64,000 bases of DNA from Chitinophaga sp. GbtcB8 (lineage in GTDB: Bacteria > Bacteroidota > Bacteroidia > Chitinophagales > Chitinophagaceae): assembly GCF_019091455.1 (NCBI RefSeq), contig NZ_JAGXJN010000001.1, positions 558,001 through 622,000 on the forward strand, read 5' to 3'. The stretch's first letter is position 1; every line of letters starts with the position of its first letter. A model generated the notes under the pieces. That model saw only the letters and a program-made list of their open reading frames with translations, searched no databases and was not told the origin of the DNA. Position numbers and translations under genes: made by a program. Shown piece after piece: positions 26,574-35,897 of this stretch.

Positions 26574-27539
26574 ATGGACGATATTAAACACCTGATCGGC
26601 AAGGAATTACAGGATTTTGAGAGTAAATTTTCAGACGCGGTAAAAAGTCATGTGCCGCTGCTGGACAGGATCATGCACTATATAGTAAAGCGGAAAGGGA
26701 AACAGATCAGGCCCATGTTCGTACTCCTTTCTGCCCGGCTTTTCAGCACGGATATACAGGAAAGTACCTACCGCGCCGCGGCCCTGGTAGAGCTGCTGCA
26801 TACCGCCACCCTGGTGCATGACGATGTAGTGGACGACTCCAATGAACGCCGGGGCTTTTTTTCCATTAATGCCCTGTGGAAGAATAAGATAGCCGTACTG
26901 GTAGGAGATTACTTATTATCCAAGGGATTACTGCTGTCGCTTGACAACCACGATTTCAGAACTTTACAGATATTAACTACTGCCGTAAAGGAAATGAGCG
27001 AAGGGGAGCTGCTCCAGATGGAGAAAACCCGCAAGCTGAATATAAAGGAAGATATCTACTTTGAAATTATACGCCGCAAAACAGCCTCCCTGTTAGGCGC
27101 TGCCTGTGCAGCCGGCGCCTGGAGCACCAGCGGCCACGATGAAACCACTGCTCAAATGCGGCTTTTCGGGGAAAAAGTAGGGGTGGCCTTCCAGATCAAG
27201 GACGACCTGTTCGACTACGGCGCCGATAAAATAGGCAAACCTACCGGCATAGATATCAGGGAAAAAAAATTAACCCTGCCACTGATCTATACTTTAGAAC
27301 ATGCCACACCCGACGTCCGCCGCCGTATTATTAATATAGTAAAAAATAATAATACAGATAAAGAGAAAGTAGCCACCGTAATAGAAATGGTAAAAGCTTC
27401 CGGTGGTATTACCTATGCGCAGGAAAAAATGTTCCAGTACCGGGATGAGGCCATGGCCATCTTGCATGGCTTCCCGGAAAATGATATCCGGAATGGGCTG
27501 GAACAATTAGTACGTTTTACTACAGACAGAACATTTTAA
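26574..27539 (+). CDS. Long-chain polyprenyl diphosphate synthase
   Basis: This enzyme condenses isopentenyl diphosphate onto an allylic primer to build the isoprenoid tail, here probably of menaquinone. Both aspartate-rich motifs are present: LVHDDVVDDSNERRG (first, DDVVD at 83-87) and FQIKDDLFDYG (second, near 210). The lysine/arginine substrate motif GKQIRPMFVLL is near the N terminus. The length of 321 is standard. Chain length cannot be judged from sequence alone. The gene is divergent from the OmpA gene and is followed by a junction repeat and recJ. Menaquinone made with this tail would feed the complex I encoded further on. Confidence 0.94.
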   Translation: MDDIKHLIGKELQDFESKFSDAVKSHVPLLDRIMHYIVKRKGKQIRPMFVLLSARLFSTDIQESTYRAAALVELLHTATLVHDDVVDDSNERRGFFSINALWKNKIAVLVGDYLLSKGLLLSLDNHDFRTLQILTTAVKEMSEGELLQMEKTRKLNIKEDIYFEIIRRKTASLLGAACAAGAWSTSGHDETTAQMRLFGEKVGVAFQIKDDLFDYGADKIGKPTGIDIREKKLTLPLIYTLEHATPDVRRRIINIVKNNNTDKEKVATVIEMVKASGGITYAQEKMFQYRDEAMAILHGFPENDIRNGLEQLVRFTTDRTF

Positions 27540-27540
27540 C

Positions 27541-27633
27541 TATTTACGATCTTAGATTTTAAGTTTTGGATTGAAGCCAACCCACTCCGATCCGGATCGT
27601 AAATCGTAAATCTAAGATCTAATATCGTAAATA
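27541..27633. repeat. Imperfect inverted repeat between polyprenyl synthase and recJ
   Basis: The left arm TATTTACGATCTTAGATTT starts 2 bases after the stop codon. The right arm AAATCTAAGATC-taatat-GTAAATA-like sequence ends just before recJ. They pair over 18 bases with one six-base insertion. The words TTTACGAT are seen again at 56479-56511. Confidence 0.65.
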
Positions 27634-27648
27634 CACCTAAATTAACGC

Positions 27649-29361
27649 ATGCAAAAACGCTGGACCGTTCGATCATATCAACCAAAAGAGGAAGGGTTAC
27701 TGCAACAGGTTTTGCGTATACATCCCCTGTTATGCAGGCTGCTGGCACAACGCGGTATTCATACCTATGAAGCTGCACGCCAGTTCTTTCGCCCTACCAT
27801 GGATGATCTGCATGATCCGTGGAGCATGAAGGATATGGACAAAGCCGTTACCCGTATTGAACAGGCTTTTTATAGCAAGGAAAAAATACTGGTGTATGGC
27901 GATTATGATGTAGATGGCACCACAGCTGTTGCCACCGTGTATGATTTTCTGCAACGCATCTATCCCAATATTGAGTTCTATATTCCCCACCGCTACCGGG
28001 AAGGATACGGCATATCCACCGCCGGTATCACCTATGCCATAGAAAACGATTTTACCCTTATTATAGCGCTGGACTGTGGTATAAAATCAGTGGCGCACAT
28101 TACAGAGGCCAAGACGCACGGTATTGATTTTATTATCTGCGACCACCACCTGCCGGATGCCATATTACCGCCCGCAGTAGCCATCCTGAATCCAAAACAA
28201 TACGACTGCCCCTACCCTTACAAAGAGCTAAGCGGCTGTGGTATTGGCTTTAAGCTCATTACCGCCCTGGCGCAAAAGCTGGGCGAACCGGAACAAAAAG
28301 TATGGCGCTACCTGGACCTGGTAGCCACCAGCATAGCGGCGGATATTGTGCCCATGACCGGCGAGAACCGGATCCTGGCCTTTCATGGCCTGCTGAAAGT
28401 GAATGATGATCCGCTGCCGGGTATTAAAGCACTCATCACGCTCAGCGAGCTGAAAGAACAGCTCACCATTTCCAACCTGGTTTTTGTAATAGCGCCCCGC
28501 GTAAATGCGGCCGGCAGAATGGATGATGCCCGCAAAGCCGTGAACCTGTTTGTGGAGAATGATTTTGAGAAGGCCATGGAAATTGCCTCTATCCTGCATT
28601 CCGATAATTCAGACCGTAAAGAGGTAGATAATAACATTACCAAAGAGGCCGTAGCCCTCATTCAGAATGATGCTTCGCTGGCTTCCCGCAAAAGCACCGT
28701 GCTGTTTAAGGCCGACTGGCATAAAGGGGTGGTGGGCATTGTAGCCTCCCGCCTGATCGATAAATATTTTTACCGCCCTACCATCATCCTTACCCAGAGT
28801 AACGACCAGGTGGCCGGCTCCGCCCGTTCTGTAATGGGTTTTAATGTGTATGAAGCTATTCACCAGTGTAAAGACCTGCTGGAAAATTATGGCGGTCACT
28901 TTTATGCCGCAGGCCTCACGCTGAAACCGGAAAATGTAGAAGCCTTCCGGAAAAAGTTTGAGGAAGTGGTAGCCACCACTATTGACCCGGAGCTGCTGAT
29001 CCCGGAAATTGTAGTGGATTCAGAGATCAACTTTCACCATATTGATAATAAATTCTATAAGATCCTTCACCAGTTCGAACCCCTGGGCCCCGATAACCTG
29101 CGCCCTATATTCCTGGCCCGGAATGTAGTAGACACGGGCTTTTCCAGGATCGTTAAAGACGAGCATATCAAGTTTTCCATTAAACAAGGGAATTATGGCA
29201 GCTCTTTTTCCGGCATTGGTTTTTTTATGGCGGAGAAATTTGAGGTGCTTAGTAACCGCCAGCCTTTTGATATGGTATTTACTATTGATGAAAATGAGTG
29301 GAACGGGAAAACAATGCTGCAGCTGAAAGTAATTGATATAAGAAAAGCGGCAGGCTACTAA
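27649..29361 (+). CDS. recJ: Single-stranded-DNA-specific exonuclease RecJ
   Basis: RecJ degrades single-stranded DNA 5' to 3' in mismatch repair and recombination. The DHH phosphoesterase motifs are clear: DYDVDGTTA (85-93), ALDCGIKS, ICDHHLP (near 165) and the inter-domain segment APRVNAAGRMDDA. The DHHA1 domain shows GVVGIVASRL and the glycine-rich ENYGGHFYAAGLTL. An OB-fold domain makes up the C-terminal 100 residues. The length of 570 is standard. The gene is convergent with the esterase gene at 29442. Confidence 0.96.
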   Translation: MQKRWTVRSYQPKEEGLLQQVLRIHPLLCRLLAQRGIHTYEAARQFFRPTMDDLHDPWSMKDMDKAVTRIEQAFYSKEKILVYGDYDVDGTTAVATVYDFLQRIYPNIEFYIPHRYREGYGISTAGITYAIENDFTLIIALDCGIKSVAHITEAKTHGIDFIICDHHLPDAILPPAVAILNPKQYDCPYPYKELSGCGIGFKLITALAQKLGEPEQKVWRYLDLVATSIAADIVPMTGENRILAFHGLLKVNDDPLPGIKALITLSELKEQLTISNLVFVIAPRVNAAGRMDDARKAVNLFVENDFEKAMEIASILHSDNSDRKEVDNNITKEAVALIQNDASLASRKSTVLFKADWHKGVVGIVASRLIDKYFYRPTIILTQSNDQVAGSARSVMGFNVYEAIHQCKDLLENYGGHFYAAGLTLKPENVEAFRKKFEEVVATTIDPELLIPEIVVDSEINFHHIDNKFYKILHQFEPLGPDNLRPIFLARNVVDTGFSRIVKDEHIKFSIKQGNYGSSFSGIGFFMAEKFEVLSNRQPFDMVFTIDENEWNGKTMLQLKVIDIRKAAGY

Positions 29362-29441
29362 CTACAGGAAGCTTAAAGGTTTAAATGCAGATAACGTGTT
29401 GTGGTATTGCGCGCTGTAGCCGGCTGCCTGCCGCTGTTTAA

Positions 29442-30242
29442 TTATTTATGCTTGGCCAGCATCCATGTATACAGGTTAGGATCTGCATAGGCCTTGGTCC
29501 AGGCATCGTGCCCGCCCGTAGCATTTTCTGTGTACTTAATAACGGTGCTGCCGCAGGCTTTCACCGCCTTTACCATATCACGGGAGTTGTTTACACTCAC
29601 GGTAGGGTCATTGGCATTGTGAAAAGCCCATACAGGCATGGTTTTCAGGTTGCAGGCCTTACTCAGGTTACCGCCGCCGCTAATAGGAACAACCGCTGCA
29701 AACCGTGCAGGAAAGGTTTCAGACCAATCCCAGGCTGCAAATCCACCCATGCTCAAACCGGTCAGATAGATCCTTTTAGGGTCTATATGATATTTCGGGA
29801 TGATCTGGGCAAGGAACTGATCCAGCGCTGCAGTGTTCCACCAGCCGCTCAGGCACTGAGGTGCAACCATCACAAACTGTTTACCTTTTACCACTTTACA
29901 TAATCCTACACCTCTTACTTTGTTGATATCGGTTCCCATTTCACCAATACCGTGCAGGAAAATTACCAGCGGCCATTTGTTGTAGTTGGCATTGTACGTT
30001 TCCGGTACATACAAAACGTAATTTTTAGATACACTGCCAATGTTAGCGGTCAGTGTTTTGTTAATCAGGCTGTTTACGGGCGTTTGTGCCCAGAAGAATT
30101 CCGCTGTTGATGCGGTTACGGATGATTCTGATCCCGTTTTTACGGGATCGATGCTCTGGTCCTCTTGTTTAGAGCAGGATGTTACTGCGAATAGGGCAGC
30201 AATAGTTAAGACATGGTGCAGGTTTTTCAATAAAGCTCTCAT
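29442..30242 (-). CDS. Lipoprotein alpha/beta-hydrolase (esterase / depolymerase-like)
   Basis: The N terminus ends in a lipobox (FAVTSC), so the protein is a lipoprotein. The mature part is an alpha/beta hydrolase of the phospholipase/carboxylesterase or polyhydroxybutyrate-depolymerase type. Nucleophile elbow GLSMGG in YLTGLSMGGFAAWDW, acidic residue in HNANDPTVSV, and catalytic His in GGHDAW. The oxyanion segment VIFLHGIGEMG is near residue 92. Natural substrates could be acetylated or feruloylated polysaccharide, in keeping with other secreted enzymes in the window, but this is inferred. The length of 266 is normal. Confidence 0.88.
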   Translation of the reverse strand: MRALLKNLHHVLTIAALFAVTSCSKQEDQSIDPVKTGSESSVTASTAEFFWAQTPVNSLINKTLTANIGSVSKNYVLYVPETYNANYNKWPLVIFLHGIGEMGTDINKVRGVGLCKVVKGKQFVMVAPQCLSGWWNTAALDQFLAQIIPKYHIDPKRIYLTGLSMGGFAAWDWSETFPARFAAVVPISGGGNLSKACNLKTMPVWAFHNANDPTVSVNNSRDMVKAVKACGSTVIKYTENATGGHDAWTKAYADPNLYTWMLAKHK

Positions 30243-30268
30243 AAAAATCCCCCATTTTTAATGGTAAC

Positions 30269-30317
30269 AAGAAACCAGACAATTCAGGGCCTTTTGCCTT
30301 GCTGTGTCTGGTTTCTT
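30269..30317 (-). terminator. Hairpin between htpG and the esterase gene
   Basis: Perfect 12-base arms AAGAAACCAGAC (30269-30280) and GTCTGGTTTCTT (30306-30317) enclose 25 bases. It lies 60 bases after the htpG stop on the minus strand. There is only a weak U-run, so it may be a processing or stability hairpin for htpG rather than a strict terminator. Confidence 0.5.
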
Positions 30318-30378
30318 CGATGATAAAATATGTTATCTGCGTTTTAAACCTACCCCTCAAAACGACAGACGGGGGGAT

Positions 30379-32229
30379 TTATTGTAAAATGATCTTACTC
30401 TTTTTTTCGCCGCCCAGCAGCTCCACACTGCGGTTCACAAAAGCGGTAAGATCAGCGCCTGTCAACAGGTTCTGGGAAAGCAGGGCAAGATCTGCCAGGT
30501 TGCGTACCAGTTTCTGCTGCTTGTCGCCGTCGTTCTCCTCCAGTATTTGCTGATAAATGGGGTGGTTGGCATTCACCGTCATGCTGATCTCGTCGGGCAT
30601 GTTGGCATACCAGTTCATACCGCCGCCACCTACTGCGGCCATATCTTTCATACGGCGCATAAATTCAGAACGGGTTACGATCACCGGCTGCGCCTCTGCG
30701 CTCAGGCCTTTCAGCTCCACTTTAATATTGGGCTGCGGCACCTGCTGTGTAAATATTTCCTTCAGCTTGCTTTCCTGGTCCTGGGTAAGTACATGTTCCG
30801 TTTTTTCGTCCTTGTCTATCAGGCTATCGGCAATATCAGCATCTACGCGGGTGAACTGTACGTTCTCCCACTTCATTTCCATATTGTTAATAAAAGCCGC
30901 ATCCACAATGGTTTCCAGCTTCACTACCTTATAACCCTTTGCCTGGGCAGCCTGTATGTAGCTATCCTGCTGTACAGGATTGGTGGCATACAGGATCACC
31001 AGCTTATTTTCCTTATTGTTCTGCAGGGCCTGCGCTTCCTGGCGGTATTCTTCCAGTGTGTAGAATTTACCTCCCTCCACATCTTCCATTACATGGAATT
31101 TGTTGGCTTTTTCCAGGAACTTATCGTCCGTCATCATGCCGTATTTCACAAACAGGCCAATGGATTCCCATTTCTCTTCAAAGCTCTTCCGGTCTGTACG
31201 GAACATTTCGTCCAGCTTATCGGCCACTTTTTTAGTGATGTGGGCATTGATCTTTTTCACATTCGGATCGCCCTGCAGGTAACTGCGGCTCACATTCAGC
31301 GGAATGTCCGGGCTGTCTATTACGCCGTGCAGCAGCATCAGGAACTCCGGTACAATATCCTTCACTTCATCTGTTACATATACCTGGTTGGAGTACAGGT
31401 TGATCTTGTCTTTCTGGATCTCGTAGCTCTTGGATATTTTCGGGAAGTACAGGATACCGGTCAGGTTGAACGGGTAGTCCACATTCAGGTGTATCCAGAA
31501 AAGCGGCGCTTCTGCAAAAGGATACAGCTCTTTATAAAAATCCTGGTAGTCCTGGGGCGTTAGCTCAGAAGGCTTGCGCGTCCAGGCAGGAGCTGGATTG
31601 TTGATCTGCTTATCTTCAAACTTAATGGGTACAGGCAGGAACTTACAGAATTTTTCCAGGATGCTGCGAATGCGGTTCTCATCCAGGAATTCTTCGCTTT
31701 CCTCGTTAATGTGCATCACGATATCCGTACCCCGGTCTTCTTTGGTAGTAGTATCCAGCTGGTATTCCGGGCTGCCATCGCATTCCCAGCGCACTGCTTC
31801 GGCATCGGGCCTCCAGGAGCGGGTGATAATCTCCACCTGGTTACTTACCATAAAGGAAGAATAAAAGCCCAGGCCAAAATGACCGATAATGTTGGTACCC
31901 TCATTCTGCCCCTTGTATTTTTTCAGGAACTCTTCCGCACCGGAAAAAGCCACCTGGTTAATGTATTTGTCCACTTCCTCCGCAGTCATGCCAATACCGC
32001 GGTCGGAAATGGTAAGGGTTTTGTTCTCTTTGTCCAGCTTAACTGTTATTTCAAGGGCTCCCAGCTCTCCTTTAAACTCGCCTACACTGGCCAGGGTTTT
32101 GAGCTTTTGCGTGGCATCCACGGCATTGCTCACCAGTTCGCGGATAAAGATCTCGTGATCAGAATAGAGGAATTTTTTGATAATGGGGAAAATGTTTTCT
32201 GTTTGTACGCGTATGGCACCTTTCTGCAT
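30379..32229 (-). CDS. htpG: Molecular chaperone HtpG (bacterial Hsp90)
   Basis: HtpG is the ATP-driven Hsp90 chaperone that helps fold and stabilise client proteins. The N-terminal ATPase (GHKL) domain shows IFIRELVSNAVDA, DRGIGMTAEEV and IGHFGLGFYSSFMV. The middle domain carries the usual RGTDIVMHINEESEEFL and PLNVSRSYLQGD segments. The C-terminal dimerisation domain is present but short. The 616 residues fit the family. No heat-shock element was recognised upstream. Confidence 0.97.
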   Translation of the reverse strand: MQKGAIRVQTENIFPIIKKFLYSDHEIFIRELVSNAVDATQKLKTLASVGEFKGELGALEITVKLDKENKTLTISDRGIGMTAEEVDKYINQVAFSGAEEFLKKYKGQNEGTNIIGHFGLGFYSSFMVSNQVEIITRSWRPDAEAVRWECDGSPEYQLDTTTKEDRGTDIVMHINEESEEFLDENRIRSILEKFCKFLPVPIKFEDKQINNPAPAWTRKPSELTPQDYQDFYKELYPFAEAPLFWIHLNVDYPFNLTGILYFPKISKSYEIQKDKINLYSNQVYVTDEVKDIVPEFLMLLHGVIDSPDIPLNVSRSYLQGDPNVKKINAHITKKVADKLDEMFRTDRKSFEEKWESIGLFVKYGMMTDDKFLEKANKFHVMEDVEGGKFYTLEEYRQEAQALQNNKENKLVILYATNPVQQDSYIQAAQAKGYKVVKLETIVDAAFINNMEMKWENVQFTRVDADIADSLIDKDEKTEHVLTQDQESKLKEIFTQQVPQPNIKVELKGLSAEAQPVIVTRSEFMRRMKDMAAVGGGGMNWYANMPDEISMTVNANHPIYQQILEENDGDKQQKLVRNLADLALLSQNLLTGADLTAFVNRSVELLGGEKKSKIILQ

Positions 32230-32465
32230 GGGAATTCAGATTTTTACATGATTTTTTCAAAGGCCGTGCCAGCGGTTTCCGGCTGACAAGTTGACGTAAT
32301 GTAGCGGTTTTGCTTATAAAATTCATAACTTAACAAATAGATCATGCACCGGCCCTGTGAAGCCACCCAAAGAATTGTATTTTGCATGTACCTGTTTAAT
32401 CCCTTACAGATCTGCTTTCAATAATCATTCTAAACATCTCTTAACTCAGAAAACCTGGATTGCGT

Positions 32466-35400
32466 ATGCATAAACCGTTACCCGCATTCTTATTTATTGC
32501 CCTTTTTGTAAACGCCGCGGCCTGGGCACAAACCCAACCCGCCCCGCAGGCGCTGCCTTATCAGCAGAACTTTGATGCCCTGGCGCCCGCCGCCACCACA
32601 TATCCCGCAGGCTGGCAGGGCTGGGCTTTAAGCGGCTCTCCTTCCGGCAGCTTTAATACTGCTGCACCGGCCAGTGATAAAGCGCTGCTAACCGGTACCG
32701 CCTCATCCACCACCAACGGCGCCTATAACTACAATGGCAAGCTGGGGTTCCTGAACAGCGGATCAGCAGATAACAGCCTGGCGCTGGGCCTTAACACCAG
32801 CGGACAGCTAAACATTGCTTTCCGGTACGATGTAATGACGCTGCGCAACCCTTACGATGGCAGCAGCAATACCCGCATTAACGAGGTTACGCTGCAGTAC
32901 CGTGTGGGCAGCACCGGCGCCTTTACCAATGTACCGGGCACCCTGTACCAGAACGATACTATCACCCAAACCACTTCTGGCGTTACCACCCCGCAAAACC
33001 CGGCCACTGTGTCGGTAGTGTTACCTCCGGACTGTAACAACCAGCCGCTGGTGCAGCTGCGCTGGGTAAACCGGCAGATCAACGGGGCAGGCTCCCGCCC
33101 CAGCTTTGCGGTAGATAATATAGTAGCTGGCGGCAGCGGCGGCGATACTACCGCACCAGCCATCAGCGCACTGCTACCGGTAAAAGGCGATACTGCTGCC
33201 GCACCCAATGTGCGCCCGCAGATCACCTTTACAGAAAACATAAAACCGGCTACCGGCTACCTGGTGTTGCACAACACAAGCACCGGCACCCAGCAGATGC
33301 TGGATGTTAACAGCTCACTGGTGCTTATTTCCAATACCACCCTTACGGTGAACCTTATACTCCTGCAACCCCTCAGCTCCTATTACATTACCCTGGATAG
33401 CGGTGCTGTAACAGATCTTTCCGGTAATGCTTTTGCCGGTATTACCGACAGCAGCAGCTGGCATTTTACCACTGGCCAGCAGGTACTGAGCTTTAACTTT
33501 AACGATTGTACGCCCAGCGGCAGTCCCCTGCTTTCCGGCGGTTTTATGCAATACAGTGCAAGCGGCGCGCAGCTGTGGGGCTGTACTACATTTGGACAGA
33601 ACAGCAGCAACGGTGTACAGATCAACGGTTTTAGCGGCGGTGCAGTTGAAAATGAGGATTGGCTGATCTCTCCTTCTTTTGATCTTAGCAGCTTCACCTA
33701 TCCCCTGCTGCGTTTTGCCAGCCGTACCGCGTTTACCGGACCGGCTTTACAGCTAATGGTAAGCACTGATTACGATGGGCACAGCAACCCGCATACCGCC
33801 ACCTGGACCCTGCTGAACGGGCAGTTCCCCGCACAGGGCTCTGATGCCTGGCAGCTGTCTGACAGCATTAACCTGGCCGGCTTTAAGCAGGATAGCGTGT
33901 ACATTGCATTTGTGTACACCTCCTCTCCCAGCCTGAATGCTGCCCGCTGGACACTGGACGATATTAACTTGTATAACAGTGTAGTAGCGCCCTCGCCCAG
34001 CATCACCAGCAGCCCGGCTGCGCTGGACTTTGATTATGTGCAGGCAGGCCAAACGGCGGCCCCGCAAAAGATCACTTTCTGGGGTAATAATATTACAGAC
34101 ACTTTACTGATTACTGCACCTGCGGCCTTCAGCCTTTCCAGAGATAGCGCGGGTAGCTACGGCCCGGTACTTACCTATGATGCTGCTACGGTTGGCGCAG
34201 GCCCGCAAACAGCCTGGGTAAAATTCAGCCCTACCACGGCAGATCAGAACTACAGCGGTACCCTTACTTTTAGCACAGCTGGTTTCAGTACCAGCCGCAT
34301 ACAGCTCACCGGTACTTCCTTACGTTCCCTGAAAGTGGTGAACTGGAATATAGAATGGTTTGGCAGCCCGGCGCAAGCCCCTACCAACGACAGCCTGCAG
34401 CAGGCCAACGTAACTGCCATTCTCCAAAAACTAAATGCGGATGTTTTTGCCCTGGCAGAAGTAGTGGATACTGCCCGCTTTAAACAGGTGGTAAGCCAGC
34501 TGCCGGGTTACAGCTATATGCTTTCCGACTTTGGTTCCTATGCAGATAATGTGAACGACCCGGATTATGTAAGCGCACAAAAACTGGCCTTTGTATATAA
34601 AACATCTGTTGTAAGAAGCCTGCGCACTTACGGCGTATTACGCCAGGGTGGCAGCGATAGCGCTTATTACAACTGGTCATCCGGCCGCTTCCCTTATTTC
34701 ATGGAAGCCGTAGCCAACCTGAATGGCGATAGCGCCCGCATAAATTTTGTACTGCTGCATGCCAAGGCTAATACGGGCAGCGCATCAGAAAAAATTGAAG
34801 CGTACTACCGCCGCAAAGGTGGCAACATTGAGCTGAAAGATTCGCTGGATACGCAATACCCATACAGCAACATCCTGATGCTGGGCGACTTTAACGACGC
34901 GCTGGATAAAACCATTACCACAGAGCTGGCGCCGGATACCACCACTTCTTACATCAACTTTGTAACTGATACTGCGGATTACGATCCGCTTACATTGCCG
35001 CTAAGCCTGGCAGGGCAGCAATCTACCGTATCGTTCCCCACTGTGATCGATAATGTGATCGCCTCCAATGAAATGGGACAGGCCTACCTGCCCGGATCCG
35101 CCATGGTGTTTACGCAAGCTGCGCAGCTTGTGAGCAGCTATAGCAGCACTACTACAGACCACTACCCGGTTATAACCCGCTATAACCTGCATACCCTGGC
35201 ACACCAGAACAGCATACCGGCCTTTACTGCAACGGTGGATACCGGCCGCGTAAGGCTGAACTGGCGTACAAATACAGAAACCAATTTAGCCCGCTTTGTG
35301 GTAGAACGCTCTAAAGACCAGCGTGGCTGGAATGCCATTGATACGGTAGCTGCACACGGCACTACTACCTTCCCGAACAATTACCAGGCTTATGATAACA

Positions 35401-35759
35401 GCCCCTGGTTAGGCCGGAACTACTACCGCTTAAGATTGGAAAACCTGGCTGGCAACATCCAGTACAGCGCAGTACAATCTGTGAACATAGAGCTCAGAGA
35501 CATCATCTGGCGCTTTATCTGGTGTTTACTGGGCCACAAGCTGCAGGTATGGCTGGACATTGACAAAAATTCCAGCGGCCCTGCACAATTACAGCTCATA
35601 GACCTGTTTGGACGCATCCGCTACCAGGGTCCTGTAACACTGGTACCTGGCCGTAACTACAAAGAGCTGGATGTAAGCAAGCTGCCTAACGGCATTTACT
35701 TCCTGCGGGTACAAACACGTAATAAATCACAGGTAAGCCAAATATTCATTGCCCAATAA
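32466..35759 (+). CDS. Secreted T9SS protein with endonuclease/exonuclease/phosphatase domain
   Basis: The ATG at 32466 begins a signal peptide (LPAFLFIALFVNAAAWAQ). Domains in order: an N-terminal beta-rich region (about 20-220); a Big_5-like Ig domain (about 225-340, GDTAAAPNVRPQITFTENI); a choice-of-anchor-J-like module (about 345-510, ENEDWLISPSFDLSSF); an Ig-like domain; and an EEP nuclease/phosphatase domain from about 620 (VVNWNIEWFG, ALAEVVD, MLGDFNDAL, DHYPVITRY). A T9SS sorting domain closes the chain. The EEP residues for metal and His-Asp catalysis are present. It probably cleaves extracellular DNA or a phosphate ester for nutrient scavenging. Confidence 0.88.
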   Translation: MHKPLPAFLFIALFVNAAAWAQTQPAPQALPYQQNFDALAPAATTYPAGWQGWALSGSPSGSFNTAAPASDKALLTGTASSTTNGAYNYNGKLGFLNSGSADNSLALGLNTSGQLNIAFRYDVMTLRNPYDGSSNTRINEVTLQYRVGSTGAFTNVPGTLYQNDTITQTTSGVTTPQNPATVSVVLPPDCNNQPLVQLRWVNRQINGAGSRPSFAVDNIVAGGSGGDTTAPAISALLPVKGDTAAAPNVRPQITFTENIKPATGYLVLHNTSTGTQQMLDVNSSLVLISNTTLTVNLILLQPLSSYYITLDSGAVTDLSGNAFAGITDSSSWHFTTGQQVLSFNFNDCTPSGSPLLSGGFMQYSASGAQLWGCTTFGQNSSNGVQINGFSGGAVENEDWLISPSFDLSSFTYPLLRFASRTAFTGPALQLMVSTDYDGHSNPHTATWTLLNGQFPAQGSDAWQLSDSINLAGFKQDSVYIAFVYTSSPSLNAARWTLDDINLYNSVVAPSPSITSSPAALDFDYVQAGQTAAPQKITFWGNNITDTLLITAPAAFSLSRDSAGSYGPVLTYDAATVGAGPQTAWVKFSPTTADQNYSGTLTFSTAGFSTSRIQLTGTSLRSLKVVNWNIEWFGSPAQAPTNDSLQQANVTAILQKLNADVFALAEVVDTARFKQVVSQLPGYSYMLSDFGSYADNVNDPDYVSAQKLAFVYKTSVVRSLRTYGVLRQGGSDSAYYNWSSGRFPYFMEAVANLNGDSARINFVLLHAKANTGSASEKIEAYYRRKGGNIELKDSLDTQYPYSNILMLGDFNDALDKTITTELAPDTTTSYINFVTDTADYDPLTLPLSLAGQQSTVSFPTVIDNVIASNEMGQAYLPGSAMVFTQAAQLVSSYSSTTTDHYPVITRYNLHTLAHQNSIPAFTATVDTGRVRLNWRTNTETNLARFVVERSKDQRGWNAIDTVAAHGTTTFPNNYQAYDNSPWLGRNYYRLRLENLAGNIQYSAVQSVNIELRDIIWRFIWCLLGHKLQVWLDIDKNSSGPAQLQLIDLFGRIRYQGPVTLVPGRNYKELDVSKLPNGIYFLRVQTRNKSQVSQIFIAQ

Positions 35760-35781
35760 TCTTTTGTTGAGAAACCATGCT

Positions 35782-35816
35782 AAAAAGGCTGTCCCTTACC
35801 GGGGCAGCCTTTTTTA
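35782..35816 (+). terminator. Rho-independent terminator after the secreted nuclease gene
   Basis: The 14-base arms AAAAAGGCTGTCCC (35782-35795) and its complement (35801-35814, one G-U pair) with the loop TTACC run directly into a T stretch on the + strand, 22 bases after the stop codon. It may be bidirectional for the convergent GH76 gene. Confidence 0.88.
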
Positions 35817-35897
35817 CTTGAGGCTAAGCTTATAATTTAAGGCAGGCATACCTTCAATAGTATGCCTGTTTTATGAAAGCCCGGAAAGCCCGTTACA

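Noticed and set aside
30547..31563. A 338-codon open frame on the + strand opposite htpG
   Set aside because: It lies entirely within htpG on the other strand, has no start context or family signature, and such long antisense frames arise from the codon bias of conserved genes.
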